DNA from: an uncultured Rikenellaceae bacterium
GTDB lineage: Bacteria; Bacteroidota; Bacteroidia; Bacteroidales; Rikenellaceae
Length of the DNA stretch: 20,855 nucleotides
Direction of reading: 5' to 3'
Assembly: GCA_904501625.1 (NCBI GenBank)
Contig: CAJGBR010000026.1
Coordinates: forward strand, 1-20,855
A program made the position numbers and the translations under genes. The notes under the pieces were generated by a model, which was not told the origin of the DNA, did no database searches, and worked only from the letters and a program-made list of their open reading frames with translations. This document shows, piece by piece, positions 1 through 7,134 of the stretch (position 1 is its first letter; every line of letters starts with the position of its first letter).

Positions 1-58
1 AGAGTATTTATCTATAAATATGTTTTAATTCTAAACCTTATTGGTTATGGCAGTAATA

Positions 59-298
59 ATGACATTTAACGAATTGCGTCGAATTAAAGACCAATTGCCG
101 TCAGGCAGTATGCAACGCATCGCTGACGATTTGAATCTTAACGTAGAAACAGTCCGAAACTATTTCGGAGCAAGTAATTATAAAAGTGGTGAAGTTGCTG
201 GAATCCATTTTGAAGAGGGTCCTGATGGTGGAGCTGTTACTATCGACGATGACTCAATCTTGAACAAGGCTAAAGAAATCTTAGCCGAAAACGAGTAA
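59..298 (+). CDS. Small helix-turn-helix DNA-binding protein
   Basis: This encodes a 79-residue protein (from the ATG at 59), acidic toward its C-terminus. Residues about 12-34 (SGSMQRIADDLNLNVETVRN) look like a helix-turn-helix: a short helix, a turn, then a recognition helix ending in VRNYFG. The C-terminal half is rich in Asp and Glu and may be a dimer or partner surface. Similar short DNA-binding proteins are common in Bacteroidales, but I know of no defined target. The start is uncertain: TTG at 41 and ATG at 47 are in frame, and I prefer 59 because the homologs I recall begin M-[TN]-F-x-E-L and because an A-rich stretch precedes it. A near-match to the promoter box (TATGTTTT, 19-26) lies upstream. 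It stands alone, followed by a hairpin terminator. Function beyond DNA binding is unknown. Confidence 0.72.
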   Translation: MTFNELRRIKDQLPSGSMQRIADDLNLNVETVRNYFGASNYKSGEVAGIHFEEGPDGGAVTIDDDSILNKAKEILAENE

Positions 299-319
299 GA
301 AACTGCAAAGAAATCTAAT

Positions 320-356
320 AAAAGGGAGCCGTTAATTAAACCAATTGCTCCCTTTT
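320..356. terminator. Bidirectional hairpin terminator
   Basis: A perfect 10-bp stem (AAAAGGGAGC at 320-329 with GCTCCCTTTT at 347-356) encloses a 17-nt loop. T-rich sequence follows on the plus side, and the A/T arms give a U-run on both strands. It sits between the convergent helix-turn-helix gene and LytTR gene, so it can end both transcripts. Confidence 0.85.
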
Positions 357-366
357 ATTTTTGTAA

Positions 367-1083
367 TTAAATATCAATATACTCAAAAAACCTCTTGGCA
401 AAGGTCTCACCAATCGGAATTCTCATCTGGCCTATTTTAATACGCTTGTGTTCAATCTCTTCGATTTTATCTATCGCCACTATGTAAGACCTGTGAACAC
501 GAACAAAATTTTCTGATGGCAATTTCGACTCCAGAACCCGGATACCCCACGGCGAATAAACGACACCCTGAGTCGTAGTATGAATTTTTATATAATCGCC
601 ATATCCCTCGATTGCCAATATATCGCCACAAGAGATTCTCACGATTCGACTTCCAGACTTCACAAACATCTGTCCATCGACACAAGTTGTCTGATTTTGA
701 ATCTCCACCGACGGGGCCGTTTCGGTAGCAAACAGTCTCCACGCTTTATTAACAGCTTTGAGGAATCTTGCAAATCCCACATCAACCAGAAAATCTACAG
801 CTCCGAGATTATACGCCTCCAGAGCAACAATTCCACTCTCTGCGACAAATATCACCTCAGGGCAATTCTTCAGACTCGCCACGAGTTCCAACCCGTTTAT
901 ATCAGGCAGTTCAAGTCGGCATATCAATAAATCAACAGTCGTCGAATTAAGATAATCTATCACATCAAATCCACATTCAAATGTACGTTGCAGATTGACA
1001 TATGGCACCCTCTCACAATATGAACGCAACAAATCATTCGACTGAGAATTATTATCAACTATTATACATTGCAACTGTTTCAT
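367..1083 (-). CDS. LytTR-family response regulator with degenerate (pseudo-)receiver
   Basis: This is a 238-residue protein with an N-terminal receiver-like domain (about 3-120) and a C-terminal LytTR DNA-binding domain (about 138-236). The LytTR part is typical: DILAIEGYGDYIKIHT at 154-169, FVRVHRSYIVAIDKI at 193-207 and a final IPIGETFAKRFFEYI. LytTR domains bind DNA through a beta fold. The receiver keeps its overall shape (GLELVASL, VALEAYNLGAVDFL) but has lost its chemistry. The phosphoacceptor Asp is Arg56 (in LLICRLELP), the acidic pair is reduced to D10-N11, the switch Thr/Ser is Ala81, and the usual Lys of the LLKP loop is Asp101. It therefore probably cannot be phosphorylated in the normal way. 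No histidine kinase gene is adjacent. A good TTTG-N21-TATCTTTG promoter lies upstream. The family assignment is secure; target genes and signal are unknown. Confidence 0.93.
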   Translation of the reverse strand: MKQLQCIIVDNNSQSNDLLRSYCERVPYVNLQRTFECGFDVIDYLNSTTVDLLICRLELPDINGLELVASLKNCPEVIFVAESGIVALEAYNLGAVDFLVDVGFARFLKAVNKAWRLFATETAPSVEIQNQTTCVDGQMFVKSGSRIVRISCGDILAIEGYGDYIKIHTTTQGVVYSPWGIRVLESKLPSENFVRVHRSYIVAIDKIEEIEHKRIKIGQMRIPIGETFAKRFFEYIDI

Positions 1084-1106
1084 ATATTCACGTGTTATTT
1101 ACTGCA

Positions 1107-1139
1107 CAAAGATAAATAATTATTTTCAATTCAAGCAAA
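1107..1139 (-). promoter_or_regulatory. Bacteroidota promoter of the LytTR gene
   Basis: On the minus strand TTTG (1136-1139) is followed after 21 bases by TATCTTTG (1107-1114), matching the Bacteroidota -33/-7 pattern (TTTG, then TAnnTTTG). Transcription would start near 1100, giving a leader of about 17 nt before the ATG. Confidence 0.7.
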
Positions 1140-1200
1140 TAACATTCCGATTCATCGACTCAAAGCCACATTTCGCCGATAAATAACAACCATTAAGACA

Positions 1201-1240
1201 AAAAAGGGGCATCTATCTGATTTGATAGACGCCCTTTTTT
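1201..1240 (-). terminator. Terminator of the TPR gene
   Basis: A 17-bp imperfect stem (1201-1217 with 1224-1240) with a 6-nt loop lies 15 bases after the TPR stop codon. Read on the minus strand it ends in a run of six U. One G-U and one A-C pair interrupt the stem. Confidence 0.85.
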
Positions 1241-1255
1241 AGAAAAAATCAGCTA

Positions 1256-2227
1256 TTATTTGCTCAATTCAGCAATTTGGTCTTTTGCGAGTTTTACATA
1301 TTCGCCCGCAGTTACCTTCTTGAAACATTCGATAGCTTTTTCATAATTCTTCATTTCGCCATAAGCCGAACCCATAAAGAAATTAACTGATGATTTCTCA
1401 GCAGGATCTGTCAAAGCATTTGCAGCAACAGGTCCAAATTTGATTACATCATTAAATTTCTTCATATTGTTCGCAATCTGAACCTTCATCAGGTGAGCCT
1501 TAGGTTCTTTAGCATCAACAGACAGGATTTCGTCAAGATATTTGATAGCATCTGCATACTTATTAGCTTCAACAGATTTAGTTGCACCCTTAAGCATAAA
1601 GTTATTGAACATAAGTTTCGCAGCCTGAGCATCTTTACGATATCTGTCGTGACGTTTTTCCAATGCGATAACCTCTTTCAGAATATTAGAAGCTTCAGCA
1701 TAATTATTCATAGCACCAAAAGAACGAGCAATCAGCAGACGCAATTCGGTATTGTTCTTATCGATTGCAGCCCCTTGTTTATACATTTCGATAGCTTCAG
1801 CAGATTTACCAGCATTGAGCAGGTCGTTACCCTGGAATTTATAACAAGCCACGATAAATTTCTTTGCTTCAGCAGTATATCTCATATCGCTATTGAGTTG
1901 AGCACGTTTTTGAGCCATCTTGAATACACCAATTGCTTCTTCAAATTTCTTCTGACCAGCCAATTGTTTACCTCTTGCAACGAGAATAACCGGCATCTTT
2001 TTACGAGCCTCAGTAACTGCTTGCACTACTTGAGCATCAGTCATTGACGCACCCTTTTGTAAAACGATTTCGAAGTTTGCAATTGCTTCGTTAAATTTTG
2101 ACTGTTGGATTAATTCTGTAGCCTCGTTAAACTTTTTCAATACATCGGCAGCTGTTGTTTGAGCAGATACGCCCGAAACAACGAATACGGCAACTACGGC
2201 CATTAAAAGAGTTCTTAACTTAGTCAT
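1256..2227 (-). CDS. Secreted tetratricopeptide-repeat (TPR) protein
   Basis: This is a 323-residue protein with a clear signal peptide: positive MTKLR, a hydrophobic stretch (LLMAVVAVFVVSGVSA) and a probable cut after Ala22, before Gln23. It should be periplasmic or otherwise exported, with no lipobox. The rest is helical repeats, about five or six TPR-like units. The clearest are about 28-58 (KFNEATELIQQSKFNEAIANF), 80-112 (GKQLAGQKKFEEAIGVF), 130-156 (GNDLLNAGKSAEAIEMYKQG), 157-190 and 280-305 (GSAYGEMKNYEKAIECFKKV). TPRs bind protein partners, and no catalytic domain is seen. It is transcribed alone, with its own promoter and terminator. The partner cannot be inferred from the neighbours. 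Confidence 0.85.
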   Translation of the reverse strand: MTKLRTLLMAVVAVFVVSGVSAQTTAADVLKKFNEATELIQQSKFNEAIANFEIVLQKGASMTDAQVVQAVTEARKKMPVILVARGKQLAGQKKFEEAIGVFKMAQKRAQLNSDMRYTAEAKKFIVACYKFQGNDLLNAGKSAEAIEMYKQGAAIDKNNTELRLLIARSFGAMNNYAEASNILKEVIALEKRHDRYRKDAQAAKLMFNNFMLKGATKSVEANKYADAIKYLDEILSVDAKEPKAHLMKVQIANNMKKFNDVIKFGPVAANALTDPAEKSSVNFFMGSAYGEMKNYEKAIECFKKVTAGEYVKLAKDQIAELSK

Positions 2228-2288
2228 ATGTGTAAATTTGTTTGTAGTTTATAAATTAGATTTGCAACTTTTTTAAAAAACACAAATG

Positions 2289-2319
2289 CAAATTTAATTA
2301 AAATTTATACATTTTCAAA
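2289..2319 (-). promoter_or_regulatory. Promoter of the TPR gene
   Basis: On the minus strand TTTG (2316-2319) is followed after 19 bases by TAAATTTG (2289-2296), a full match to the Bacteroidota pattern. The expected start is near 2282, with a leader of about 55 nt. A perfect palindrome, TTTTTTAAAAAA (2269-2280), lies just downstream, and an inverted repeat TTTGCA/TGCAAA (2261-2266, 2287-2292) overlaps the -7 box. Confidence 0.65.
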
Positions 2320-2322
2320 TCT

Positions 2323-2799
2323 TTAGTCACGTAATTTTAGAAAAAAGATTTTCATCAAGTCTGAACACTCATCACTAAGCAGACCACTTTGCACAACAGT
2401 TTTCGGGTGTAACAACTCTTCTGAGTAGCGTCTATATCCCCCTTTAGGATCATCAGCACCCCATACAACCCGTCCAATCTGACTCCACCTGCACGCAGCC
2501 GCACACATCGGACAAGGTTCAACCGTAACATACAACGTACAATCTTTTAAATATTTACCTCCTAGTTCTGATGCTGCAGCCGTTATCGCCTGCATTTCAG
2601 CGTGTGCCGTTGCATCACACAGAGTCTCCACCAAGTTGTAAGTCGAAGCCAAAACCTTAGCACATCCCTCTTTTCTCACCGCCCCGCCATCAGCTACGAT
2701 AACCGCCCCTATAGGCACCTCTCCTTTATTAAACGCCTCACGAGCACAATTTATTGCCTTTCGCATAAACTGCTCATCTTCTTGTGTAAATTTAACCAT
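2323..2799 (-). CDS. tadA: tRNA adenosine(34) deaminase TadA
   Basis: This encodes a zinc-dependent cytidine/deoxycytidylate deaminase-fold enzyme of 158 residues. TadA converts A34 of tRNA-Arg(ACG) to inosine. The zinc site is intact: TAHAEMQAI supplies His66 and catalytic Glu68, and EPCPMCAAA supplies Cys96 and Cys99. The C-terminal VVWGADDPKGG and LHPKTVVQSGLLSDECSDLMKIFF match Bacteroidota TadA proteins. The reading frame stays open to a GTG at 2820, but the promoter -7 box TACCTTTG occupies 2820-2827, so a transcript should start near 2813 and the first usable start is ATG 2799 (MVKFTQEDEQ). It is divergent from aspS. A related guanine deaminase is the main alternative, but the conserved tail favours TadA. 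Confidence 0.85.
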   Translation of the reverse strand: MVKFTQEDEQFMRKAINCAREAFNKGEVPIGAVIVADGGAVRKEGCAKVLASTYNLVETLCDATAHAEMQAITAAASELGGKYLKDCTLYVTVEPCPMCAAACRWSQIGRVVWGADDPKGGYRRYSEELLHPKTVVQSGLLSDECSDLMKIFFLKLRD

Positions 2800-2819
2800 A
2801 AAACATCTCTTACTCATCA

Positions 2820-2852
2820 CAAAGGTAACACTTATTGATAATTTTACGACAA
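2820..2852 (-). promoter_or_regulatory. Promoter of tadA (decides its start codon)
   Basis: On the minus strand TTG (2850-2852) is followed after 22 bases by TACCTTTG (2820-2827). The -7 box is a full match, and the spacer is slightly long. The predicted transcript start near 2813 falls inside the longer open frame and so excludes its first two possible start codons. Confidence 0.6.
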
Positions 2853-2912
2853 CGCTATATGATTCTGATGAAAAAAAAGTCAGATTATCGAAGACTTAAA
2901 CATTTAAATCAT

Positions 2913-2920
2913 TATCTTTG
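2913..2920 (+). promoter_or_regulatory. Promoter -7 box of aspS
   Basis: TATCTTTG matches TAnnTTTG exactly and lies 37 bases before the aspS ATG. No clear TTG is seen 19-21 bases upstream. The expected transcript start is near 2926. Confidence 0.55.
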
Positions 2921-2957
2921 TGGGTTATTCAGATAATAGTAAATACAGATAACAACT

Positions 2958-4712
2958 ATGTATAGAACTCACACTTGCGGCGAACTAACCCTCGCCGATG
3001 CCGGCAAAAATGTCACATTGTCAGGCTGGGTGCAGCGAGTACGTAAACTCGGTGCAATGACATTTATTGACATTCGCGACCGTTATGGCATAACTCAGGC
3101 CGTAGCCGATAATACCGTAACCGATGATGTAAGAGAATGTGCTGCCTCATTGGGACGCGAGTATGTTATTCAGGTAACAGGAACCGTACGTGAACGCCAA
3201 TCTAAGAATGCAAAACTCGCAACAGGCGACATCGAACTCGTCGTTGAAGCAATCAAAATACTCAACACATCTGCAACTCCGCCATTCACAATCGAGGAGA
3301 ATTCTGATGGTGGTGACGACTTGAGAATGCACTACCGATATCTCGATCTCAGACGTCCCCCGTTGAGAGATGCTATGATATTGCGTCACAAAATGGCATT
3401 CGAAATCAGAAACTATATGGACTCTCGCAATTTTCTTGAAATCGAAACTCCATATATGATCAGTTCAACACCTGAAGGTGCTCGTGACTTTATCATACCA
3501 TCAAGATTGAATCCTGGAAAATTCTACGCATTGCCACAATCTCCACAAACCTTCAAGCAACTGCTGATGGTAGCCGGTTACGACCGCTACTTCCAGATTG
3601 TACGTTGTTTCCGTGATGAGGACTTGCGTGCCGATCGTCAACCGGAATTCACCCAAGTCGATTGTGAAATGTCATTCGTCGAACGCGAAGATGTTCTCGA
3701 GACTTTCGAAGGATTAATCAAACATATGTTTGACAAAGTTCTGGGAGTACAACTCCCTGCTAAGTTCCCAAGAATGAAGTGGGAAGATGCAATGGCTCGC
3801 TATGGCTCAGACAAGCCAGATATCCGTTTCGGAATGGAAATCAATGAGGTTACACATCTCGTTCGCAACACAGGATTTACAGTTATGGACTCGGCTGAAT
3901 ATGTCGGAGGAATATGTGCAAGAGGTTGTGCATCTTACACTCGCAAACAATTAGATCAACTGACCGAATTCGTAAAACGTCCACAAATTGGTGCAAAAGG
4001 TCTTATCTATGCTCGCGTAGAGGAAGATTGGACCGTAAAATCAAGTGTCGACAAATTCTTAAATCACTACCAACTGAGAGCAATCATCGACCAATGTAAA
4101 GCACTGCCTGGCGACCTTGTGCTGATTATGGCAGGGGATCGACGACAAACTCTGTCGGCATTATGCCAGTTGCGTCTTGAAATGGGTAGCCGTTTGGGAT
4201 TGAGAGATCCGAAGAAATTTGCACCTCTGTGGGTAGTAGATTTTCCGTTGCTCGAATGGGACGACGAAACTCAACGCTACTACGCGATGCACCACCCATT
4301 CACATCGCCGAAAATTGATGAAGTTGATCTGCTCGACACCGATCCAGGCAAGGTACACGCAGATGCATACGATTTCGTATGCAACGGCGTAGAAATAGGT
4401 GGTGGTTCTATCAGAATCCACGATGCTGAGTTGCAACAAAAAATGTTCAAAACATTGGGATTCACTGAAGAACAGGCTGAACTTCAATTCGGATTCTTGA
4501 TGAACGCGTTTAAATTTGGAGCTCCACCTCACGGAGGTATTGCATTCGGTCTCGACCGTTGGTGTTCACTCTTTGCAGGAGCAGACTCGATTCGCGATTT
4601 CATCGCATTCCCTAAAAACAATGCGGGTCGTGACGTTATGATTGACTCTCCGTCAACCATCTCTGATGAACAACTCAAAGAATTATTCATAAAGCTCGTG
4701 CCTCAAGAGTAA
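2958..4712 (+). CDS. aspS: Aspartyl-tRNA synthetase
   Basis: This is a 584-residue class II aminoacyl-tRNA synthetase that charges tRNA-Asp with aspartate in the cytoplasm, of the usual length for the bacterial type. Residues 1-105 form the OB-fold anticodon domain (LSGWVQRVRKLGAMTFIDIR). The catalytic core follows, with the motif 2 loop at 218-233 (FRDEDLRADRQPEFTQ), the SPQTFKQLLM substrate loop near 195-204, and motif 3 near the C-terminus (GGIAFGLDRW). The central insertion typical of bacterial AspRS occupies roughly 290-420. Leu31 stands where some non-discriminating enzymes have His, which suggests, weakly, that it charges only tRNA-Asp. The start MYRTHTCGEL fits the family and lies just behind a promoter box. 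The gene is a single unit, convergent with the sigma factor unit. Confidence 0.98.
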   Translation: MYRTHTCGELTLADAGKNVTLSGWVQRVRKLGAMTFIDIRDRYGITQAVADNTVTDDVRECAASLGREYVIQVTGTVRERQSKNAKLATGDIELVVEAIKILNTSATPPFTIEENSDGGDDLRMHYRYLDLRRPPLRDAMILRHKMAFEIRNYMDSRNFLEIETPYMISSTPEGARDFIIPSRLNPGKFYALPQSPQTFKQLLMVAGYDRYFQIVRCFRDEDLRADRQPEFTQVDCEMSFVEREDVLETFEGLIKHMFDKVLGVQLPAKFPRMKWEDAMARYGSDKPDIRFGMEINEVTHLVRNTGFTVMDSAEYVGGICARGCASYTRKQLDQLTEFVKRPQIGAKGLIYARVEEDWTVKSSVDKFLNHYQLRAIIDQCKALPGDLVLIMAGDRRQTLSALCQLRLEMGSRLGLRDPKKFAPLWVVDFPLLEWDDETQRYYAMHHPFTSPKIDEVDLLDTDPGKVHADAYDFVCNGVEIGGGSIRIHDAELQQKMFKTLGFTEEQAELQFGFLMNAFKFGAPPHGGIAFGLDRWCSLFAGADSIRDFIAFPKNNAGRDVMIDSPSTISDEQLKELFIKLVPQE

Positions 4713-4746
4713 TAATTGCCCTTATTGATCACACTCAATAAACAAC

Positions 4747-4783
4747 GAAACGCCGAAATCCTTAAACAAGATTCCGGCGTTTC
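4747..4783. terminator. Hairpin between aspS and the sigma factor unit
   Basis: A 14-bp stem (4747-4760 with 4770-4783) has a 9-nt loop. The one imperfect pair (A4756/C4774) is a mismatch in plus-strand RNA but a U-G wobble in minus-strand RNA. After the stem the minus strand reads GTTGTTTATTG while the plus strand reads TCCCC. It therefore fits best as the end of the minus-strand unit holding the sigma factor and acidic ORF, with possible shared use by aspS. Confidence 0.65.
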
Positions 4784-4811
4784 TCCCCTAAAAATCACAC
4801 ACAACCCATCT

Positions 4812-4967
4812 TCAACTCAATTCTTCTCCTAATTTGCTGTACGTCTCCTTCAGCAACATATCAATCGCCAACAGATCGAAATCGTCTTTGATTACCTCAC
4901 TCAAGTACAGCATATTATCCCTCTCACATTCTGTTAAATAACAATAGTCATCTTCACCCATAAGCAT
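4812..4967 (-). CDS. Small acidic protein after sigma factor; candidate anti-sigma factor
   Basis: This 51-residue ORF lies 68 bases downstream of the sigma factor gene on the same strand and before a hairpin that fits as the unit's end. Two starts are possible, ATG 4967 or ATG 4961 (49 residues). It is very acidic, with 14 Asp/Glu against 4 Lys/Arg. The second half (NMLYLSEVIKDDFDLLAIDM) could form an amphipathic helix, and it ends KLGEELS. It has no signal peptide or membrane segment. From memory, Bacteroides fragilis EcfO is paired with Reo, described as an Asp/Glu-rich anti-sigma factor, and this arrangement resembles that pair. I have not aligned them. The coding call rests on its position, composition and plausible sequence; the function is inference. 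It could also be a chance ORF. Confidence 0.5.
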   Translation of the reverse strand: MLMGEDDYCYLTECERDNMLYLSEVIKDDFDLLAIDMLLKETYSKLGEELS

Positions 4968-5035
4968 ATCTGTTTTGACGTTACAGGTATAAAACGATAT
5001 GCTCAGTACAAATATTGTGCTAATTTTTTATTTTT

Positions 5036-5620
5036 TTAACACAACATCAGTTGTTCTTCTTCTATCATTTTTCTCAGATTGATCAGGGCGTAACGCATTC
5101 TACCCAGAGCAGTATTAATACTAACACCCGTTTTTTCAGCAATCTCCTTGAAACTCAATCCCAGATAGTGACGCATAACCACTACCTCCTTTTGCTCTTC
5201 AGACAAGCGATCAACCAAGCGACGTATGAGTGAATGTTTTTGTTCTTCAACCATCTTATCCTCGACATTCGAATCGACCAGATTTTTATTGTTTAGGATA
5301 TTGATTCCCTCATTATCATACGACACCTTTGCTTCGGATTTAGTTCTGCGGAAGTGATCTATCACCTGATTGTGGGCAATACGCAACATCCACGAGAGCA
5401 ATCGTCCGCTATCGACATACTTATTCTCGCTAAGTGATTTTACAATCTTTATGAAAGTTTCTTGGAAGATATCATCAGCCACAGCCTCAGACTTAACCAT
5501 ATTCCTTATATAATCGTGTACTCGTTTCTTGTAACGATCAATAATTTCTGAAATGGCAGCCTCATTCCCCACTGAATACAAACTCAGCAGTTCCACATCA
5601 TTTAGATTTCTCAGTTTCAT
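5036..5620 (-). CDS. ECF-type RNA polymerase sigma factor (sigma-70 family)
   Basis: This is a 194-residue sigma factor with regions 2 and 4 only, as in the extracytoplasmic-function group. Region 2 spans about 20-93: YKKRVHDYIRNMVKSEAVADDIFQETFIKI, then SGRLLSWMLRIAHNQVIDHFRR, the -10 recognition part. A linker at about 94-127 follows. Region 4 spans about 128-185: LSEEQKEVVVMRHYLGLSFKEIAEKTGVS, then INTALGRMRYALINLRK, a helix-turn-helix that reads the -35 element. No transmembrane anti-sigma factor is adjacent; instead a short acidic ORF follows on the same strand. Upstream lie a weak promoter (TTTG-N20-TATCTTGC) and a perfect 14-bp palindrome over its -33 box, so its own transcription may be controlled. 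It may belong to the EcfO-like oxidative stress group, but this is not proven here. Confidence 0.95.
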   Translation of the reverse strand: MKLRNLNDVELLSLYSVGNEAAISEIIDRYKKRVHDYIRNMVKSEAVADDIFQETFIKIVKSLSENKYVDSGRLLSWMLRIAHNQVIDHFRRTKSEAKVSYDNEGINILNNKNLVDSNVEDKMVEEQKHSLIRRLVDRLSEEQKEVVVMRHYLGLSFKEIAEKTGVSINTALGRMRYALINLRKMIEEEQLMLC

Positions 5621-5684
5621 CTTCTACTCAATAATTGGTCAGAGTAGAGGTCATTCAATAGGCATTAGGTTTTTTGATTCGAAA

Positions 5685-5724
5685 GCAAGATAATAAACTT
5701 TTTATAAAAAAACAAATATTTGTT
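5685..5724 (-). promoter_or_regulatory. Weak promoter plus palindromic operator before the sigma factor gene
   Basis: On the minus strand TTTG (5713-5716) is followed after 20 bases by TATCTTGC (5685-5692), an imperfect -7 box. A perfect 14-bp palindrome, AACAAATATTTGTT (5711-5724), covers the -33 element, so a bound dimer would block it. The remaining gene-free bases between here and 5805 are A/T-rich and show nothing else. Confidence 0.4.
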
Positions 5725-5804
5725 CAATTATTTACACCAATGAAAATTAACTAATTAATAATCAATACGATATCAAATATTCTATAATTCCACATAAATG
5801 TTCT

Positions 5805-5844
5805 AAAAAACAGAATCCACCCACATTACTGAGGGCAGATTCTG
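5805..5844 (-). terminator. Terminator of the serC-serA-DUF1015 operon
   Basis: In the minus-strand RNA a 12-bp stem (5833-5844 with 5811-5822, including two G-U pairs) has a 10-nt loop and is followed by six U (5810-5805). In the plus-strand RNA the two G-U pairs become C-A mismatches. It starts 27 bases after the DUF1015 stop codon. Confidence 0.93.
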
Positions 5845-5870
5845 CAAAATATAAACCTACTTCAGATCGA

Positions 5871-7109
5871 TTAGTCCAAAGAGTGGATTACCAAACCTGA
5901 ACGCAATTTTGGTTCAAACCAAGTAGTCTTCGGAGGCATAATGTTACCTGTGTCAGCAATGTCGATCAATTGTTTCATTGATACTGGATAGAGTGCAAAT
6001 GCAATCTTCATTTCACCGCTATCAACACGACGTTTCAATTCGCCCAAACCGCGGATACCGCCAACGAAGTCGATACGCTTGTCAGTACGCAAGTCTTTGA
6101 TACCGAAGATTTCGTCCAAAACGAGATTAGACAAGATAGTCACGTCAAGAACACCGATCGGGTCATTGTCATTGTAAGTACCTGGTTTAGCAGTGAAGCT
6201 ATACCATTTACCATCAATGTACATCGAGAAGTTATGCAAACCACTAGGTTGGTAAATTTCAGTACCCATTTCTTTAACGTCGAAGTTTTTACCGAGTTTT
6301 TCGATAACTTCTTCTTTAGTCAAACCATTCAGATCTTTCAACACGCGGTTATAATCGATAATCTTCAATTGGTTATCTGGGAAGATAACCGACAAGAAGA
6401 AGCAGTATTCTTCGTCACCTGTATGGTTTGGATTAGCTGCTTTCTTTTCTTCGCCAACGCGAGCAGCTGCTGCAGTACGGTGGTGACCGTCAGCAACATA
6501 CATTGCAGGAATTTCAGCAAAGATTTCAGTAATACGGTCAATCATCTTACGATCTTTGATCACCCAGAATTGGTGGCCAAAACCTTCATCAGACACGAAA
6601 TCATATTCAGGAGCAGCCTTTACGACTTCAGCAACCATTGCATCGATTTCTGCATTTGCAGGGTATGTAAAGAATACAGGTTCAACGTTTGCATTTTGGA
6701 TACGAACGTGAATCATACGGTCATCTTCTTTTTCTTTACGAGTCAATTCGTGCTTTTTGATTGCACCTGAGAGGTAATCTTCAAAGTAACTTGCTGCAAC
6801 CAGACCATACTGAGTACGGCCTTCCATTGTTTGTGCATAGATATAATAGTATTCTTCGTTATCTTGCACCAACCAACCATTAGCTTTCCATTTCTTAAAG
6901 TTTTCGACAGCCTTGTCGTAAACTGCCTGGCAGTGTTCATCTGCGATAGGTTCGAAATCGATTTCTGGCTTAATGATATGATACAAAGATCTTTCAGTTG
7001 CTTCAGCCTTAGCTTCTTCAGAGTTCAACACGTCATAAGGACGAGATGAAACTTCTGCGGCCATTTCTTTCGGAGGACGAATCCCCTTAAACGGTTTAAT
7101 TCTTACCAT
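5871..7109 (-). CDS. DUF1015 family protein, third gene of the serine operon
   Basis: This 412-residue cytoplasmic protein belongs to the DUF1015 family, whose function I do not know to be settled. Visible family marks are the N-terminal RIKPFKGIRPP and SSRPYDVLNSEEA (21-33), then HELTRKEKEDDR (120-131), and YVADGHHRTAAAARVGEE (204-221). The DGHHR at 207-211 recalls the nucleotide-binding DGxHR-type motif of ParB/sulfiredoxin-fold free serine kinases (SerK, SbnI). There are no membrane segments. It lies 58 bases after serA, with a hairpin in the gap and a strong terminator after it, so it is the last gene of serC-serA-DUF1015. This linkage recurs in Bacteroidales and suggests a job in serine metabolism. 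No serB is seen in the window. The family call is firm; the kinase or phosphatase idea is inference. Confidence 0.92.
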   Translation of the reverse strand: MVRIKPFKGIRPPKEMAAEVSSRPYDVLNSEEAKAEATERSLYHIIKPEIDFEPIADEHCQAVYDKAVENFKKWKANGWLVQDNEEYYYIYAQTMEGRTQYGLVAASYFEDYLSGAIKKHELTRKEKEDDRMIHVRIQNANVEPVFFTYPANAEIDAMVAEVVKAAPEYDFVSDEGFGHQFWVIKDRKMIDRITEIFAEIPAMYVADGHHRTAAAARVGEEKKAANPNHTGDEEYCFFLSVIFPDNQLKIIDYNRVLKDLNGLTKEEVIEKLGKNFDVKEMGTEIYQPSGLHNFSMYIDGKWYSFTAKPGTYNDNDPIGVLDVTILSNLVLDEIFGIKDLRTDKRIDFVGGIRGLGELKRRVDSGEMKIAFALYPVSMKQLIDIADTGNIMPPKTTWFEPKLRSGLVIHSLD

Positions 7110-7134
7110 AATTGTGTATATAATTAGAGAGCTA

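Noticed and set aside
1493..2047. 184-residue frame opposite the TPR gene
   Set aside because: It lies wholly inside the well-supported TPR gene on the other strand, is rich in Ser, Phe and Ile from reversed codons, and matches no family I recognise.
2800..2820. Longer tadA frame beginning at GTG 2820 or ATG 2817
   Set aside because: The -7 box TACCTTTG lies at 2820-2827, so these codons precede or coincide with the expected transcript start; ATG 2799 also fits the family's usual N-terminus.
6234..6770. 178-residue frame opposite DUF1015
   Set aside because: It is an antisense shadow of a conserved gene; its Phe-rich composition is typical of reversed Glu/Lys codons.
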